64,000 bases of DNA from Hippopus hippopus (Eukaryota; Mollusca; Bivalvia; Cardiida; Cardiidae). Positions 32,305 through 53,740 of the stretch are shown here, in pieces. The notes under the pieces are model-generated. The model did no database searches. It was not told the origin of the DNA and was given only the letters and a program-made list of their open reading frames with translations. The DNA lies in the NCBI GenBank assembly GCA_946811185.2, contig OX328109.1, positions 38,920,129 to 38,984,128 on the forward strand, in the 5' to 3' direction. The position numbers were made by a program, and so were the translations under genes. Each line of letters begins with the position of its first letter. The first letter of the stretch is position 1.

Positions 32305-32542
32305 CATTTTTTATATACCTACAACTTTCAACGACAACAATCTGCAATTATTGACACTTTAATCGAACAAAATGAGACAAGCAACAGTATTGAAGGTAGT
32401 AACTCTGTTTTTATGAATGGCTGATTAATATTACAACGTAACATTTTGACTAATCAAATCGCAAATCAACGAATGCATGCTTAGTCCGTGCGCGTGATAC
32501 GTCATCATACCATATTTGGAACCGTATTTCAGTGTGTAGATA

Positions 32543-33333
32543 GTTTAAACATATTTTATTGCTATTATTTACAAATTCTTACATAAAATACATTTTTACA
32601 TTGCATACAAATAAGACAAAAGGTTTGGCCACAAGTTCTCACAACTTAGATTCGGCCATCCCCTTATTGAACATACATAGTATTCAGTCTTCAAAAAAAA
32701 AAAAAAAAAGAGGAGAATATCCTAAATAGAAATATTTTAACAGAATATGATTGAAGACAGTTTTGTTCCAGCTACAGAGAAGATTTACTTGAACGACAAT
32801 AGATAAACTGAAAGACATTAAGAACGTGTTGTGAATAGCAATAATAACATTCTATTAAATAGGAGAAAAAGAAAAAAAAAAAAAAAAAAATGACAGATAG
32901 TAGCTGTGAAGGAACACCTAAAGGACCGGTGGAAGAGAAAATCTTGTTGTCAGTCAGTAAGAGGGCAGATTAGATTTTTTGGTGCTGCAAAGCAAACTGT
33001 TTATCAAACCTCTTTGTATCCCTTATAAAATTTTGAACTGAATTAAATATGAATGAATTTTCACCGTAATCGAGGTTGTCAGATCCAAACAGTAGAAGCT
33101 GTAGAGAGAGTGGGTGAAAACGGCGTAAATCTCGAAACAATTTAATACGCGGTTCAGTGAAATTAGGACACTGAAAAAGTGTTCGGCGTCTTCGGCAATG
33201 TATCCACAACTACATGTAGGGAACGGGGATATGTGGTTCGAATAAAGATCGAAGTTCAAATTATGGAGTCTTGTGTGTAAAACAGATAGTCTCCTCTGTC
33301 CTACAAGCTAATGTCGCGGTACAGGCGGCGCAG
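32543..33333 (-). mobile_element. 5'-truncated LINE with 12-bp target duplication
   Basis: The minus strand reads VGQRRLSVLHTRLHNLNFDL, then PFPTCSCGYIAEDAEHFF and, after a one-base shift, QCPNFTEPRIKLFRDLRRF, the Cys-His tail common downstream of reverse transcriptase in mollusc Jockey/CR1-like LINEs. A 3' UTR ends AATAAAATATGTTTAAAC. The duplication AGTGTGTAGATA flanks it at 32531-32542 and 33334-33345. Confidence 0.75.
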
Positions 33334-33351
33334 AGTGTGTAGATACGGATA

Positions 33352-33545
33352 TTTTTGTGGTATTTGCCGAAGACAATACCACTATGAGTTCAATATTGAA
33401 TTTTGAAGACCATGTATTGTATTTTGTGCAAAGCCGAAGGAAATAAGCCCAATTAAACTCAATTGTATTGTATTTTGTGCAAAGCCGAAGGAAATAAACC
33501 CAATTAAACTCAATTTTTGTGGTATTTGTCGAAGACAATACCACT
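33352..33545. repeat. Nested duplications with a GTGGTATT hairpin
   Basis: A 51-bp tandem duplication (two copies of GCAAAGCCGAAGGAAATAA and flanks) lies between two copies of TTTTGTGGTATTTG, C or T, CGAAGACAATACCACTAT; that motif itself forms a hairpin. It starts directly after the LINE target duplication. Confidence 0.75.
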
Positions 33546-34518
33546 ATTTCTCAGACAAATGAGTTTTTTGGAAGCACTCAGATATGTAATTGGAAATGAC
33601 ATATTAAAATACAATGTATGAGGCCGTAGATCGTGGAAATACTAATTCTTGATTGAAAATAGTTTCACTCGCTCATAGCCTTCTATTGGCGCAATGATAT
33701 ATACAAAATTTGTCTACTGATCGCTTGGTCCTGGGCTTTTTCGTTCCAATACCAGTTCGTCCCATGGCTTGTTCGTCCCATGATTGCGCGCTACTCCATT
33801 TGATTGGGCATGAATATTTATAGATCGAAATAATTGATTGTAATGTTGGGAATTATATGTTAACGGCCAAATATATTTCAAAATCATAGTTTTCAGTTAC
33901 CAACTTAATTTTATTTGATATATTCACATGGTTTCTCTCTCTATCCATCATGCATCCTAATGTCAAGGGACGTTACTCCTGACTCCTCCTAATAATCAAA
34001 GGGAGACCACCAATACACAAATAATCCTTTGTCATGAGTACTCTCCCTTCAACGAAAAAAGTATTTATTTGCTTAGTAGGTTGACTTTCAAGCCAATATT
34101 TGAATAGTATTTCTCCTTCTCTTTCAAATTATTAATTCCATACAATGGCTTCCTTGACAAATACCACTTCAATGTTCTCAACGCTTTGATTTTTCTGTAT
34201 TGTGTGTGTTATTTAATTTTATCCTATTGCGACGCACGTATTCGAGCTGGAGAATTTACTGGTATATAATAAATATTAATACGCGTTGCGTAATATTAAA
34301 GCTCTGTCGCTATAAATTAAAAAGCAAAAAATGGCTATGAATTATACGTCTGTGGAGAAATCAAGCCTATTTTTCGCTCCAAAATTCTTCAAAATATAAT
34401 AATTGTAAACGGGAAAAATAGTCTATAAAATACCATTTTATAACCCATATCATTGTTAACAATATATAAATATACATACGGGGAAATCGGGATTTGTGAA
34501 GGGTTTTCCATAGACTTA

Positions 34519-34553
<35 letters not shown>

Positions 34554-34640
34554 ATGTCCCACCATGCTTTATAAATGATTGATGATTATATTATACATGT
34601 ATGTTAGGTAACCATGGCTGGATGAATGATACCAGTTAGC
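33546..34640. other. Intergenic, unique-looking
   Basis: AT-rich with a (CAA)n run; no gene recognised. Confidence 0.5.
34518..34552 (+). repeat. (CAA)n microsatellite
   Basis: ACAACAACAACATCAACAAC and onward, about eleven triplets. Confidence 0.8.
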
Positions 34641-34792
34641 GTTGTTCAGATTAGATCTACACGTGTATTTCATTTCGAAATTCACGGCATCTTGAAAGGT
34701 AGATCTAGTCCAGTTCTGTACCCAGAATGCCCAAATTAGATAGGCCTATTTATTTGAGCAATGCCACCTAGCGGAAGACACTGGGAGATGCA

Positions 34793-35012
34793 TTAACCTT
34801 TACCCTGCTAAGTAAAAGAAATGAAACTTTCAATTCGATAGCAAAAACCCAATTGTTGCTATTTCAAAGGTATACTTTGGAAAAGAAATATAGCGGATCC
34901 GTATATCGGACAGTGTAGATCAAATATCAGACTGCTCGTTACGTGTAGTCTGATCTTGATCTACACTCTCCGCAAATGGTCCTTGAGTCGCGTTTAGCAG
35001 CCTAAGAATTAA
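34793..35012. mobile_element. TTAA-bounded MITE, family 2
   Basis: Ends TTAACCTTTACCCTGCTAAG and, inverted, TTAATTCTTAGGCTGCTAAA; hairpin GTAGATCAAATATCAGACTG at the centre. It lies about 250 bp upstream of the ASPDH start codon. Confidence 0.7.
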
Positions 35013-35264
35013 TCTAACCCCTTTTGCCAGAGCACGACTCATCTATTATCCAGTCCGATGACTATTTCCGGTGTACCAGTATGATAACGCACGTATTGTA
35101 AAGAGAGAGCGTTGTGCTTCTGATAAGAAAAGCAAGACAGTTATACAACGAGAGATCCGAAATTAATTAACAGAAATACGTTTACTGATTGCATGAGGTG
35201 AAATTTTCAGATGACACGGACTTGATGAAGTGAAAATCGAAATCCTATTGGCATTCCGTGGGAT

Positions 35265-45571
<10,307 letters not shown>

Positions 45572-45605
45572 CTTCAATGCCTCAGCTACACATCTTCTCT
45601 TTGCT

Positions 45606-45842
45606 TTAACTGTTTACCAAACGACAAATTTTTGGACTTTTCTATATGCAAAGCATTTGCAGATAATAAATCAAATGGGACAAAATATATGGTATCTGTG
45701 TTGGAGAGGGTAGAAAACATTGTTTGGAAAAGGAGAAAGGAGGAAATATTGGTTACCAGCATTTTTTTCTTTTTCTACAATGTTTTCAAAAGCCTTTTTT
45801 TCGCAGGGTCTTTTAACTCGGTATCGTGTTGTAAAGGGTTAA
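45606..45842 (+). mobile_element. Hairpin MITE, family 1, in the ASPDH 3' region
   Basis: TTAACTGTTTACCAAACGAC to GTGTTGTAAAGGGTTAA; hairpin partly decayed. It starts 35 bp after the ASPDH stop and contains an AATAAA. Confidence 0.8.
45665..45670 (+). promoter_or_regulatory. Candidate ASPDH poly(A) signal inside a MITE
   Basis: AATAAA lies 94 nt after the stop codon, within the long arm of a hairpin MITE whose other copies usually read GACGACAAAT here. It is the first AATAAA I found after the ASPDH stop. Confidence 0.35.
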
Positions 45843-46215
45843 AAGAGCTAAATGAAAAAAAAAATTTCATGTCAATGGTTAAAATCTACTTTTGCTGTTT
45901 CAAAGTTCAGTTAGCAGAAAGTATCTTACTATATTGGACAGTGTAGATCCAAAATCAGACTGCATATTTTATGTAGTTTGATCTTGGTCTACACTATATG
46001 TTATAATTAGCCTGTTTAGTAGCTATGCTTAGCCACTTAACCCTTTATCACACAATGTAACCTTTTAATGACCCCTTGGAAAAGGGCTTTTGAAAACATT
46101 GTCAGCATTTTCTCCTTTTCCCACAATGATTTTAACCCTTTCACAGACAAACCCCATAATTTAAATCACATTTAATTTGCTGTCTACAAATGCTTTCTGT
46201 CTGGAGTAGTCTAAA

Positions 46216-46430
46216 GTTTTTTATCCCCCGCCGAAGGGGATTGTCCGTCTGTCCTTCCGTCTGTCTGTGTGTCCGTCCAGGACAAGATCTCCAATACCGT
46301 TGGACGGAATTTCATGAAACTTTATACATGTGTACAATAACCTATTCCGCCGATATCTTTTTTTTTCTTTTTTTGATTCAATGCAAAATGGCCGACTGGG
46401 AGCGATTCTGAGTTACACGGTCGCCTAAAT
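46216..46430 (+). repeat. 5' piece of a CCCCCGCCGAAG-type bivalve repeat
   Basis: ATCCCCCGCCGAAGGGGATT, then a run of GTCCGTCTGTCC and GGACGGAATTTCATGAAACT, the start seen in many clam tandem-unit elements. Confidence 0.5.
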
Positions 46431-46539
46431 TTTTGAAAAGGACATCATTTCAACGAAATTGGTTGTTGTGTTTGAAAGAGTTGAGGGGTAAAATAGAGCA
46501 GACCCCACCAGATGCTATGGTGGCGCAGGCTGTCACGAG

Positions 46540-46712
46540 TCGAAACTTTTTGCTTTTGGTCAATTTTCTGCATGTCGAAGGGCCATTCTACTGCTGGGTT
46601 CAGCCTGTTGTTAGACAAAATGGATTTTTATGGATCCCTGGTCATGCAAAGACTGACTTGTTATAATACATTAAGGAGATGCATTAAGCCCCCTTTTGCA
46701 GAGCATGGCTCA
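46540..46712 (+). repeat. Dispersed repeat, TTAGACAAAATGGAT family
   Basis: CGAAACTTTTTGCTTTTGGT to AAGCCCCCTTTTGCAGAGCA, 80 percent or so alike to 50516-50700 by eye. Confidence 0.6.
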
Positions 46713-46887
46713 AATACAGTCAGTAACTAAAGTACTTTGGTACTAAGTGGTTATGACTTAAAATTTCTGATCTGAAAGTTCTGAAAAGCCTGCAGTTGTC
46801 ATTCCAGTCCTTGTCATATACATGTATAAGTATTATGTGTGTCAAACTGATACCCTGTGGGTAAAGAAATTTATGAATAAAACATGT

Positions 46888-47116
46888 TTAACCGTTTACC
46901 ACACAATCCCGACTTTTAACAACCTTGAGAAAGAAGCCCTTTGAAAACATTGTGGGAAAAGGAGAAAATGCTGGTTACCAGCATTTTCTCCTTTTCCCAC
47001 AATGTTTTCTACCTTTCCCAAAATAAATTTCAGTTTTTTTGTGACATTTATTTTGTCGTCTGCAAATGCTTTCAATTTGGACCAATCTTAAATTTTGTTG
47101 TTTGGTAAAGAGTTAA
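46888..47116 (-). mobile_element. Hairpin MITE, family 1 (full, 229 bp)
   Basis: TTAACCGTTTACCACACAAT to TTGTTTGGTAAAGAGTTAA; perfect central palindrome. It shares its right TTAA with the next copy. Confidence 0.9.
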
Positions 47117-47328
47117 CCTTAGACCAAACAATCTAACCTAACAATCTTGAGTTTTAATAATCCTGAGAAAGACATATTTGAAAACATTGTGGGAAAAGAG
47201 GGAAATGCTGGTAAACAGCATTTTGTCCTTTTCCTACAGTGTTTTCTATCAGAGACAAGTCCAATCATTTGAGTGGCAATAAATTTGGACAGGTCTAAAA
47301 TTTTGATCTCTGTACCGTAGTGAGTTAA
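47113..47328 (-). mobile_element. Hairpin MITE, family 1, tandem with the previous
   Basis: TTAACCTTAGACCAAACAAT to GTACCGTAGTGAGTTAA; hairpin with some mismatches. Confidence 0.8.
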
Positions 47329-47559
47329 ACTTATATAAATCCTGATTTGTTTCCCACGGGTGCAACTACTCATATAGGCATGTCCTTTTGCAAGACATGA
47401 ATGGAAATACTGCTGATTACTGTTGACAAATCTAACTAATGCTACAAACAGATTTTTTTTTTTTGTTACTTTTCCATGTAACTTACTTCACATGATACCT
47501 GTCTTTCTTTCTTTTGTTTGTTTGTTAGTTCTTTCATTCATCTAAACATTGAAGGATTC

Positions 47560-47905
47560 ATGTGGCTCAATAGTGAAGGTCCAGGATTCAGGACCAGTGT
47601 CCATATTCACCAACCATTCTTAATTTCATTTTTAGTCTTATTCTAGATTTTGAAAGTAACACAACTTCTGATTTGCTGATCAGAACTTGTGTTACTTTCA
47701 AGTTTGGAAAATTCTCAAGACTAAGACTAGGAATATTCTTTACAGTAATTGTTGAATATTGACCCTGAAGACACCGGGTTTGATCCTCACTGAAGCCACA
47801 TGATTTTTTTGTGGGAGTGTACAAGACACTTTAAGAGCCATAGCCTGGTAGGAATGAAACCCAGTGCAGACGTGCAAATTACCAGTAGGCAACCTCAATG
47901 GGGAA
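47560..47905 (+). mobile_element. SINE carrying a palindromic MITE (second case)
   Basis: The head (TGTGGCTCAATAGTGAAGG) is interrupted at about 47592 by the same MITE family as at 13424 and resumes with CCGGGTTTGATCC at about 47770, then TTTTTTTGTGGGAGTGTAC. Confidence 0.65.
47592..47768. mobile_element. Palindromic MITE in a SINE, CACCAACCATTC family
   Basis: It begins ATATTCACCAACCATTCTTA and ends with TTGTTGAATATTG. The inner pair is AAAGTAACACAACTTCTGAT against ATCAGAACTTGTGTTACTTT. Confidence 0.7.
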
Positions 47906-47953
47906 ACCTCAATGGGGAATTAACAGTTACCGAATTGTCCTGTAGGAGCCCCA

Positions 47954-48160
47954 TTAACTCTTTCAGCTCCAAATAGATAAACTCGACCTCTTTCCACGGC
48001 TCTGAATACAATCCATTGAAACTTACAAAGATTGTATTGGCTTGACTACAGAAGCGGACGGTATAGTTCAAAGATCAGACTGCACGTTCTGTGCAGGCTG
48101 ATCTTGATCTATGCCATCCGCAAAAGTCACTGTTTTCGCCCATGGTGCCGAAAGGGTTAA
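47954..48160. mobile_element. TTAA-bounded MITE, family 2 variant
   Basis: It begins TTAACTCTTTCAGCTCCAAA and ends GGTGCCGAAAGGGTTAA. The core is CAAAGATCAGACTGCACG, pairing across TTCTG with TGCAGGCTGATCTTGATC. Its right TTAA is also the left TTAA of a family-1 copy. Confidence 0.7.
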
Positions 48161-48394
48161 AACCTCGTTACCAAACAATAGAGTTTAAACCCCACCTCCC
48201 ACAGAAAAAGGCTTTCGAAAACATTGTGGAGAAAAGTAGAAAATGCTAGTGACCAGCATTTTCTCCTTTTTCTCCACAACGTTTTCTATCCCTGTCAATG
48301 AGAGATCCCTTCATTTGAGGTACATTTAACTTTTCGTTGGCAACTGCTTTGTATCAAGACAAGTCTAAAATTTTGTTGTATGGTAAAGATTTAA
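48157..48394 (-). mobile_element. Hairpin MITE, family 1, in a TTAA-sharing chain
   Basis: TTAAAACCTCGTTACCAAAC to TTGTATGGTAAAGATTTAA. The private insertion GGAGAAAAG is mirrored as CTTTTTCTCC on the other arm. Confidence 0.8.
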
Positions 48395-48616
48395 TTCTTT
48401 ACCACACAATCCCGAGTTTAAACGACTCTTGAGAAAGAAGGCACTAGAAAACATTCTGGGAAAAGAAGAAAATACAGGTAAGCAGCACTTTCTTCTTTTC
48501 CCATAATGTTTTCTATCCTTTCTGGAGCGAATCCCATCGTTAGAAGCACATTTAAATTTTCGTCTGCAAGTGCTTTGAATTTGGACTAGTCTAAAAATTT
48601 GTGTGGAAAAGAGTTC
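48391..48616 (-). mobile_element. Hairpin MITE, family 1, in the same chain
   Basis: TTAATTCTTTACCACACAAT to GTGGAAAAGAGTTCA; hairpin mildly decayed. Confidence 0.8.
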
Positions 48617-48839
48617 ACCATTGTTTATCTGTTGCCCTTCTCCGTCAGCTCTGTTTCCTCTTTCCCAAACAACAAAACTTACACTTGTCTGAAATGAAAG
48701 CATTTGCAGACGACAAACGAAATGTGGATTAAGAAAGGTTACATTATATTGTGGGAAAAGCATTCTCTCCTTTTTTCCAAGCCTTCAACCAAAGGGTCGT
48801 TAAAACCAGAGACTGTTTGGTAAAGGATTCATCCTTGGG

Positions 48840-49270
48840 CCACTGTGCGAGACATAAAGCTCTTCTGAGGGCAGGATAGATCAAGATTAGACTGCAAAAA
48901 ATGTGCATTCTGATCTTTTACATACACTGTCCAAGGCGATGAGACTTTTTTTTCTCTGGAAAGAACCATTTAGAATTGGAGAACTTTGTCTTTGACTAGA
49001 TCTACTCAATATTTCAGAAAATGTTCACTGAATTCATTTAGCGTTTTAAAAGGTCAATAGAGTACTAATTCATCTGCAGATCACATCAAATCTTGCAACA
49101 AACCTCTATTGAAACATTGAAGTGAAAAACAAATTTTCTTTTCAATTCGAAATTTCTCATCATAGATCTAGCACAATATTTTCATTTGTCTGTAAGAGCT
49201 TAAGTCATGGTAATCATCAATGTATTGAATGTACTCGTTTCAAACGGTCGCCTGTGGCAGATGTGTCAAA
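48840..49270. other. Nothing coding; one decayed hairpin
   Basis: A family-2 type hairpin remnant (AGATCAAGATTAGACTGCA) at 48875-48935; the rest is unique-looking. Confidence 0.4.
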
Positions 49271-49271
49271 G

Positions 49272-49490
49272 TTGTTTCACTCTGTACCAGATGACAATAT
49301 TTTTTTGATTCGTCCAAATTCAAAGCATTAGCAGACGACAAATTCAGTTTGACTCCTGTGATAGGATAGAAAACATTGTGGAAAAAGGAGAAAATGCTGG
49401 TTACCAGCATTTTCTCCTTTTTCCACAATGTTTTCAAAAGAACTTTCCGTTACGGTTGTTGAAACACGGGATTGTGAGGTAAAGGGTTAA
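49272..49490 (+). mobile_element. Hairpin MITE, family 1
   Basis: The left end is eroded (TTCACTCTGTACCAGATGAC); the right is ATTGTGAGGTAAAGGGTTAA. The hairpin AACATTGTGGAAAAAGGAGA is perfectly mirrored, including the private GGAAAAA. Confidence 0.8.
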
Positions 49491-49574
49491 TATATTTATG
49501 CAAACAATATACACGCCATTATTATGCCCAAGGTAACGATGAACGTGAAGAAAACCTGATATGACCCACAACAT

Positions 49575-49760
49575 GAGGTTGAGTGATTGATTGATTGACT
49601 GTATGGCGTTTAGTGTCGTTTTCAACATTATTTCAGTCATATCGCGGAGTCCAGCGTACCTATCCATGCTTTCCTGGAGTTTCTTTACCATTACTTCGCT
49701 CATTATTCTCCTGAAGCCACTGGCTGCTTTCCCACATAACCATGGTGGAAACAATTATCA
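49575..49760 (-). mobile_element. Partial SINE (3' part)
   Basis: The minus-strand tail ATATGACTGAAATAATGTTG and CCAGTGGCTTCAGGAGAATA are present; the tRNA-like head is missing. Confidence 0.65.
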
Positions 49761-49799
49761 GTCCACAACAGGGGAGTCGGGTGTATACAATCGATCAGA

Positions 49800-50505
49800 A
49801 AAATTATAACTACCAATTTAAGACCACAATGCCATTGCCCAATGCAGACAACTACTTTGGTCTTGCAGGCCAATTATGAAAATATTGCGACACAAATAAC
49901 GTTAGAATTCGTCGTGCAAAGCAATTTCTCTTTTTTTTTTCACGGGTTTTAATATAGATCTTTTACACTTTTAAAACGTTGCACGCTCACACCTTTGCAC
50001 AGATTGTCAATTATAACCTCTGCGTCATACTGACACAAATCATGGTCGATAACACCATATGTGTTACTTGCTATGAAGAAATAACTTTACTCAACTGTTG
50101 GGTTGCCCAAGACAAAAAAAGAAGACATCATAAGTTATATCTACTGAAAAACAACCAACGTTTGAAGGTGAAATCGTTAGTTTGACTAGATCTAGAGACA
50201 ATATCTACCTTGCACATTTCTATTCAACAGCAGTATCCAAGACGAAAAACGACATTTCTGCTAAATGGCACCGTGGTGACGTAACCGTATTAGTAAGCGA
50301 TGCGTAACTACAATCCTCGCGATCGCAAACAAGGCAGTTGCTTTGCGATAATAATAGATTGTGCAAGTAGGGCCTACGCCGTTGTGTTATTGTTTTGTAC
50401 ACAGTTGAAAGTGCACCAACCATTGGACTTCATAAAAACATACACTGTACATGTAAGTTATTTATATAATACGTTCGCTTTGGTTTTGTTTTGCTTTAAG
50501 TTTGC
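49800..50505. other. Unique-looking, no gene recognised
   Basis: Short ORFs on both strands but no recognisable protein or splice pattern. Confidence 0.4.
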
Positions 50506-50509
50506 TGAC

Positions 50510-50702
50510 CTGTGTCGAAACTTTTTGCTTATGGTAAATTTTCTGCATGTGAAAGGACCATTCCACCTCAGGACTCAGTCGGTTGCTAGACAAAATGGAT
50601 TGTATGTATCCATAAATTTATTAGCCTGTATGACGACTTACTTGGTTTAAAAGGCATCACGGAGATGCATTAAACCGCCTTTTTACATAACATGACTCAC
50701 AT
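50510..50702 (+). repeat. Dispersed repeat, TTAGACAAAATGGAT family
   Basis: TCGAAACTTTTTGCTTATGG, GTTGCTAGACAAAATGGATT, GGAGATGCATTAAACCGCCT. Confidence 0.6.
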
Positions 50703-50826
50703 CCTTTCTCATAAGTTAATTTGTGTTTCTTGAACCAAGCCCTTACCCCGGCATTCTAGCAGGCATTCTTGAACAGCGGTGAGAGAGGGATAAATAGTGT
50801 CAAGAAGACTTTATTCATTAAACCCC

Positions 50827-50878
50827 TCACCCCCCCCCCCCCCCAGTGGGGGTGGTGGTGGTAGTGGTGGGCGGGTCC
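50827..50878 (+). repeat. C tract followed by GGT-rich tract
   Basis: About 15 C, then AGTGGGGGTGGTGGTGGTAG; the two tracts can pair with each other. Confidence 0.8.
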
Positions 50879-51098
50879 TCAGTGGTGAAGGTGTAGGACT
50901 CGCAAGCTTGGACCAGGGTTCGATGTTTACCCAAGGTGCTTAGTTTTCGGCGGGAGCATCCTTGGGCAAGACACTATAAGTATACAGCGACCTGGACTAG
51001 TAATGGCGGAACCCAGGATACACATATGATATAAGACTGTCGCCGTTATGTGACTGAAATCACGTGGAAAGCGACGTAAATTCAATTACATCTAATCA
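50860..51098 (+). mobile_element. SINE after a C/G-rich tract
   Basis: Head CTCAGTGGTGAAGGTGTAGG, B box CAGGGTTCGATG, body GGCGGGAGCATCCTTGGGCA, tail TATGTGACTGAAATCACGTG. Confidence 0.65.
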
Positions 51099-51579
51099 AG
51101 ATAACTACCAGGTAAGACCTCTGGCCAAGCCACGATTCGAACTCGGAACGCCTAAATTGGATCTACTAAAGCAGCGCGTAAAGGGACCAAAGTGAATTCT
51201 AAATCATGACCTCATTGTCTATCGTCAATTTACTATCAGAAAACAGGCTAGCAATGTCAAATGTCATGTTACTATTTAAGTAGAAAACGAGCAAGGTCAA
51301 TTGTTTACTGATAGAAGTAATCATGTACAGTCTTACACGTACAGAAACCCTTCTTCAGGTTGTTCTTTCAGGATATTATGATTTTTCGACACTTGGGAAG
51401 TGGGCCTTTGAAAACACCGTTGGAGAAGGAGAAAGTGCTGGTAACCAGCATTTTCTCCTGTTCCAAAGATGCTTTCTACCCCTTTCGAATAGAAATCCTA
51501 TTTATTGAATAATATTTTACCAGTCGTCTGAAAATGCTATGTTAGATAATTTAGGTAAGGACCATCATTCAAAGTATGT

Positions 51580-51800
51580 GTAAACCCTTTATCTGGCGAC
51601 GAAATTTCAGACTGGTCGTAATTCAAAGCATTTGCAGACGACAAATTAAATATGGCTCAAATGGTGAGATATGTCTCTGGAGGGGCAGAAAACTTTATGA
51701 GAAAAGAAGAAAATGCTGGTAACTAGCATTTTCTTCTTTTCCCTCAATGTTTTCCAAAGGCTTTTCAGCTTAAACACGGGATTGTGTGGTAAAAGGTTAA
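51580..51800 (+). mobile_element. Hairpin MITE, family 1
   Basis: GTAAACCCTTTATCTGGCGA to ATTGTGTGGTAAAAGGTTAA; the right TTAA begins a further decayed copy. Confidence 0.75.
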
Positions 51801-51954
51801 TCCTTTACCAAACAATCCCGAGGTTTAATGACCCTGCTGAGGAAGATTTGGTAAACATTGAGGGAAAACATCGCTTGTAACGAACGTTTCTCTCCTTTTT
51901 TAACTGAGCTTTCTATCCTTTTCAAACGGACACATCCCCTAATTAGAGTAACGT

Positions 51955-52186
51955 AAGTTATTTACCAAACACTCCCGAGTTTTAACGACCTTGACGAAAG
52001 AAGCTTTTGAAAACATTATATGAATAGGAGCAAATGCTGGTAATAAGCATTTTCTCCTTTCCAAACAATGTTTTTTAACCTTTCAGAGGAATTTCAGTTT
52101 CCTAGTCACATTTACATGTAAGTTGTCGTCTGCAGACGCTTTCGATTTTGACATATCTTAATATTTGTCGTCTGTTTAAGAGTTAA
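51955..52186 (-). mobile_element. Hairpin MITE, family 1
   Basis: GTTATTTACCAAACACTCCC to CGTCTGTTTAAGAGTTAA; hairpin partly decayed. Confidence 0.75.
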
Positions 52187-52330
52187 TGTTTTGTCTGTAG
52201 ATGCCTTCGAACATGAAGAACTGGTTCGAATACCCAGCTTGACCAATATCTTTCCTAGGATTGGTAATATTCATTGCGATAGAATTTATTCCTCTCTCAC
52301 CCCTGATTATTGTCTCGAAGATAGGCTACT

Positions 52331-53740
52331 TACGAGGGTTGTCCCAAAATTCCGTGACAACTTCAATAGCAAAAGAAAATGAAACGGTACTAATGCAATT
52401 TGTCGGTATGTTTTCAATACATATATACCAAACATGTATATAGAAAATCACACAAAAATCTTTGCAAATAAGAAAATTACAGCATAAATACGACAACAAG
52501 TACCCACACTGCGGCGCACGTCAAGCGTTTATTAACGCCGTCAGTGTTAAGTTTAAGAGCCTTTGTCAAGGTAATCTCCGCGAAATTCAACGCATTTGCC
52601 ATGTCATTTAATCCACGGCTGCTCAAAAAATGTCTTAAACCAAATTTCTGTCAGACCTCAGTTAAAACCAAATACAGACATCAGCTCATTGCTGGAATCG
52701 AACTTGCGACTTAGTAAATCCTCCTTAAGCTGTGGAAAGCAGGCAAAGTTGTAAATCCAAGTAGAATTTTTTGCCTTCTTGGATGGAGGGATCCGAGGTG
52801 TCTTCCATATACTAGACTGTCGCTTTCCTCCGGGTCTGAAGTAGTTTAACCACCTCTCATCTGCTATAAAAAGAGGATCCAACAGCGCGTCGTCTGCTTC
52901 AACTCGAGCAAGAAAGTCTAGGGACGTGTGAACCTTCTTCTGTTTGTTATCATAAGATATCAGAAGTGGAGCCCAGCTCTCGCAGACTTGTGACATGTTC
53001 ACTTTGTCCTTAAATATTCTTTGGAAAAAAGACCTTGAAATGGCGGTTGACGACGGTACCTCTCAGACTGCTAGTTTCCGATCTGCAAAAATGCATCTCT
53101 TCACCAAATCACGCGACTCTTCATTTAAAGAAATCGGCCCACCATTTCGTGCTTTCTCCTCTTTCTAGCGTTCACCTGCCCTTAAGCCTGTTTTACTGCC
53201 ATGGCACTTGTAAACCAGTGCTCGAGTAATGCTTTTAAACTTTTCAGTACGCCAAATTTGTTTTATAGTCTAGCCGAGTGTAATTCCAAGATCGGCACAA
53301 AATTTTATAAATGTTCGCTGCGCCGCGCAATCTTCTGACGTCGTAATTTCAAATTTCCTATTTTCTACTGATCTTTTTCGTTTGTTTGTATACCGTCTGT
53401 TATTTACTCGATCACATTCAAATTTTCTCTGATGACATCAAAGTTTCAGAAGAAAACGTCCATTTAATATGAAGCAGAAATGATATCAAATATCGAAAAT
53501 ATTCGTACATGATTGGAGTTCATACAAAAACGTATATGAAGAAAATGGCGTGCGCCGGCAAAGGACACCTCCTTATCAGTTTTGTGAATTTAAAGTAAAA
53601 ATAAAGCCATTTTTTCATTGGAGACTTGATATAAAGTAAAAAAACATCATCATGGATGAAATGTGTGAAAATGAATGTCCTGACGCTAAAAATGGCTCGT
53701 TTATGAAATTTGTCACGGAGTTTTAGGACAACCCTCGTAT
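52331..53740 (-). mobile_element. Mariner element with TIRs, inserted in a SINE
   Basis: Terminal repeats CGAGGGTTGTCCCAAAATTC (left) and CGAGGGTTGTCCTAAAACTC (right, inverted) are flanked by TA on both sides. The element is about 1.41 kb. The SINE sequence continues across it at 52330/53741. The ends resemble those of cecropia-type mariners. Confidence 0.85.
52560..53340 (-). pseudogene. Mariner transposase with internal deletion
   Basis: Fragments read SSTAISRSFFQRIFKDKVNM, then VNMSQVCESWAPLL, LARVEADDALLDPLFIADER and GKRQSSIWKTP. The text then jumps to FPQLKEDLLSRKFDS and, frameshifted, HGKCVEFRGDYLDKGS. The part that should hold the second and third catalytic acids (about 100 residues) is missing, and GDETW has become ADERW. 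It is inactive. Confidence 0.85.

Noticed and set aside
32155..32424. ORF of 86 codons beginning MLVFYSSGVRKFEIARDRRS
   Set aside because: It is generated by the fold-back element; no homology recognised.
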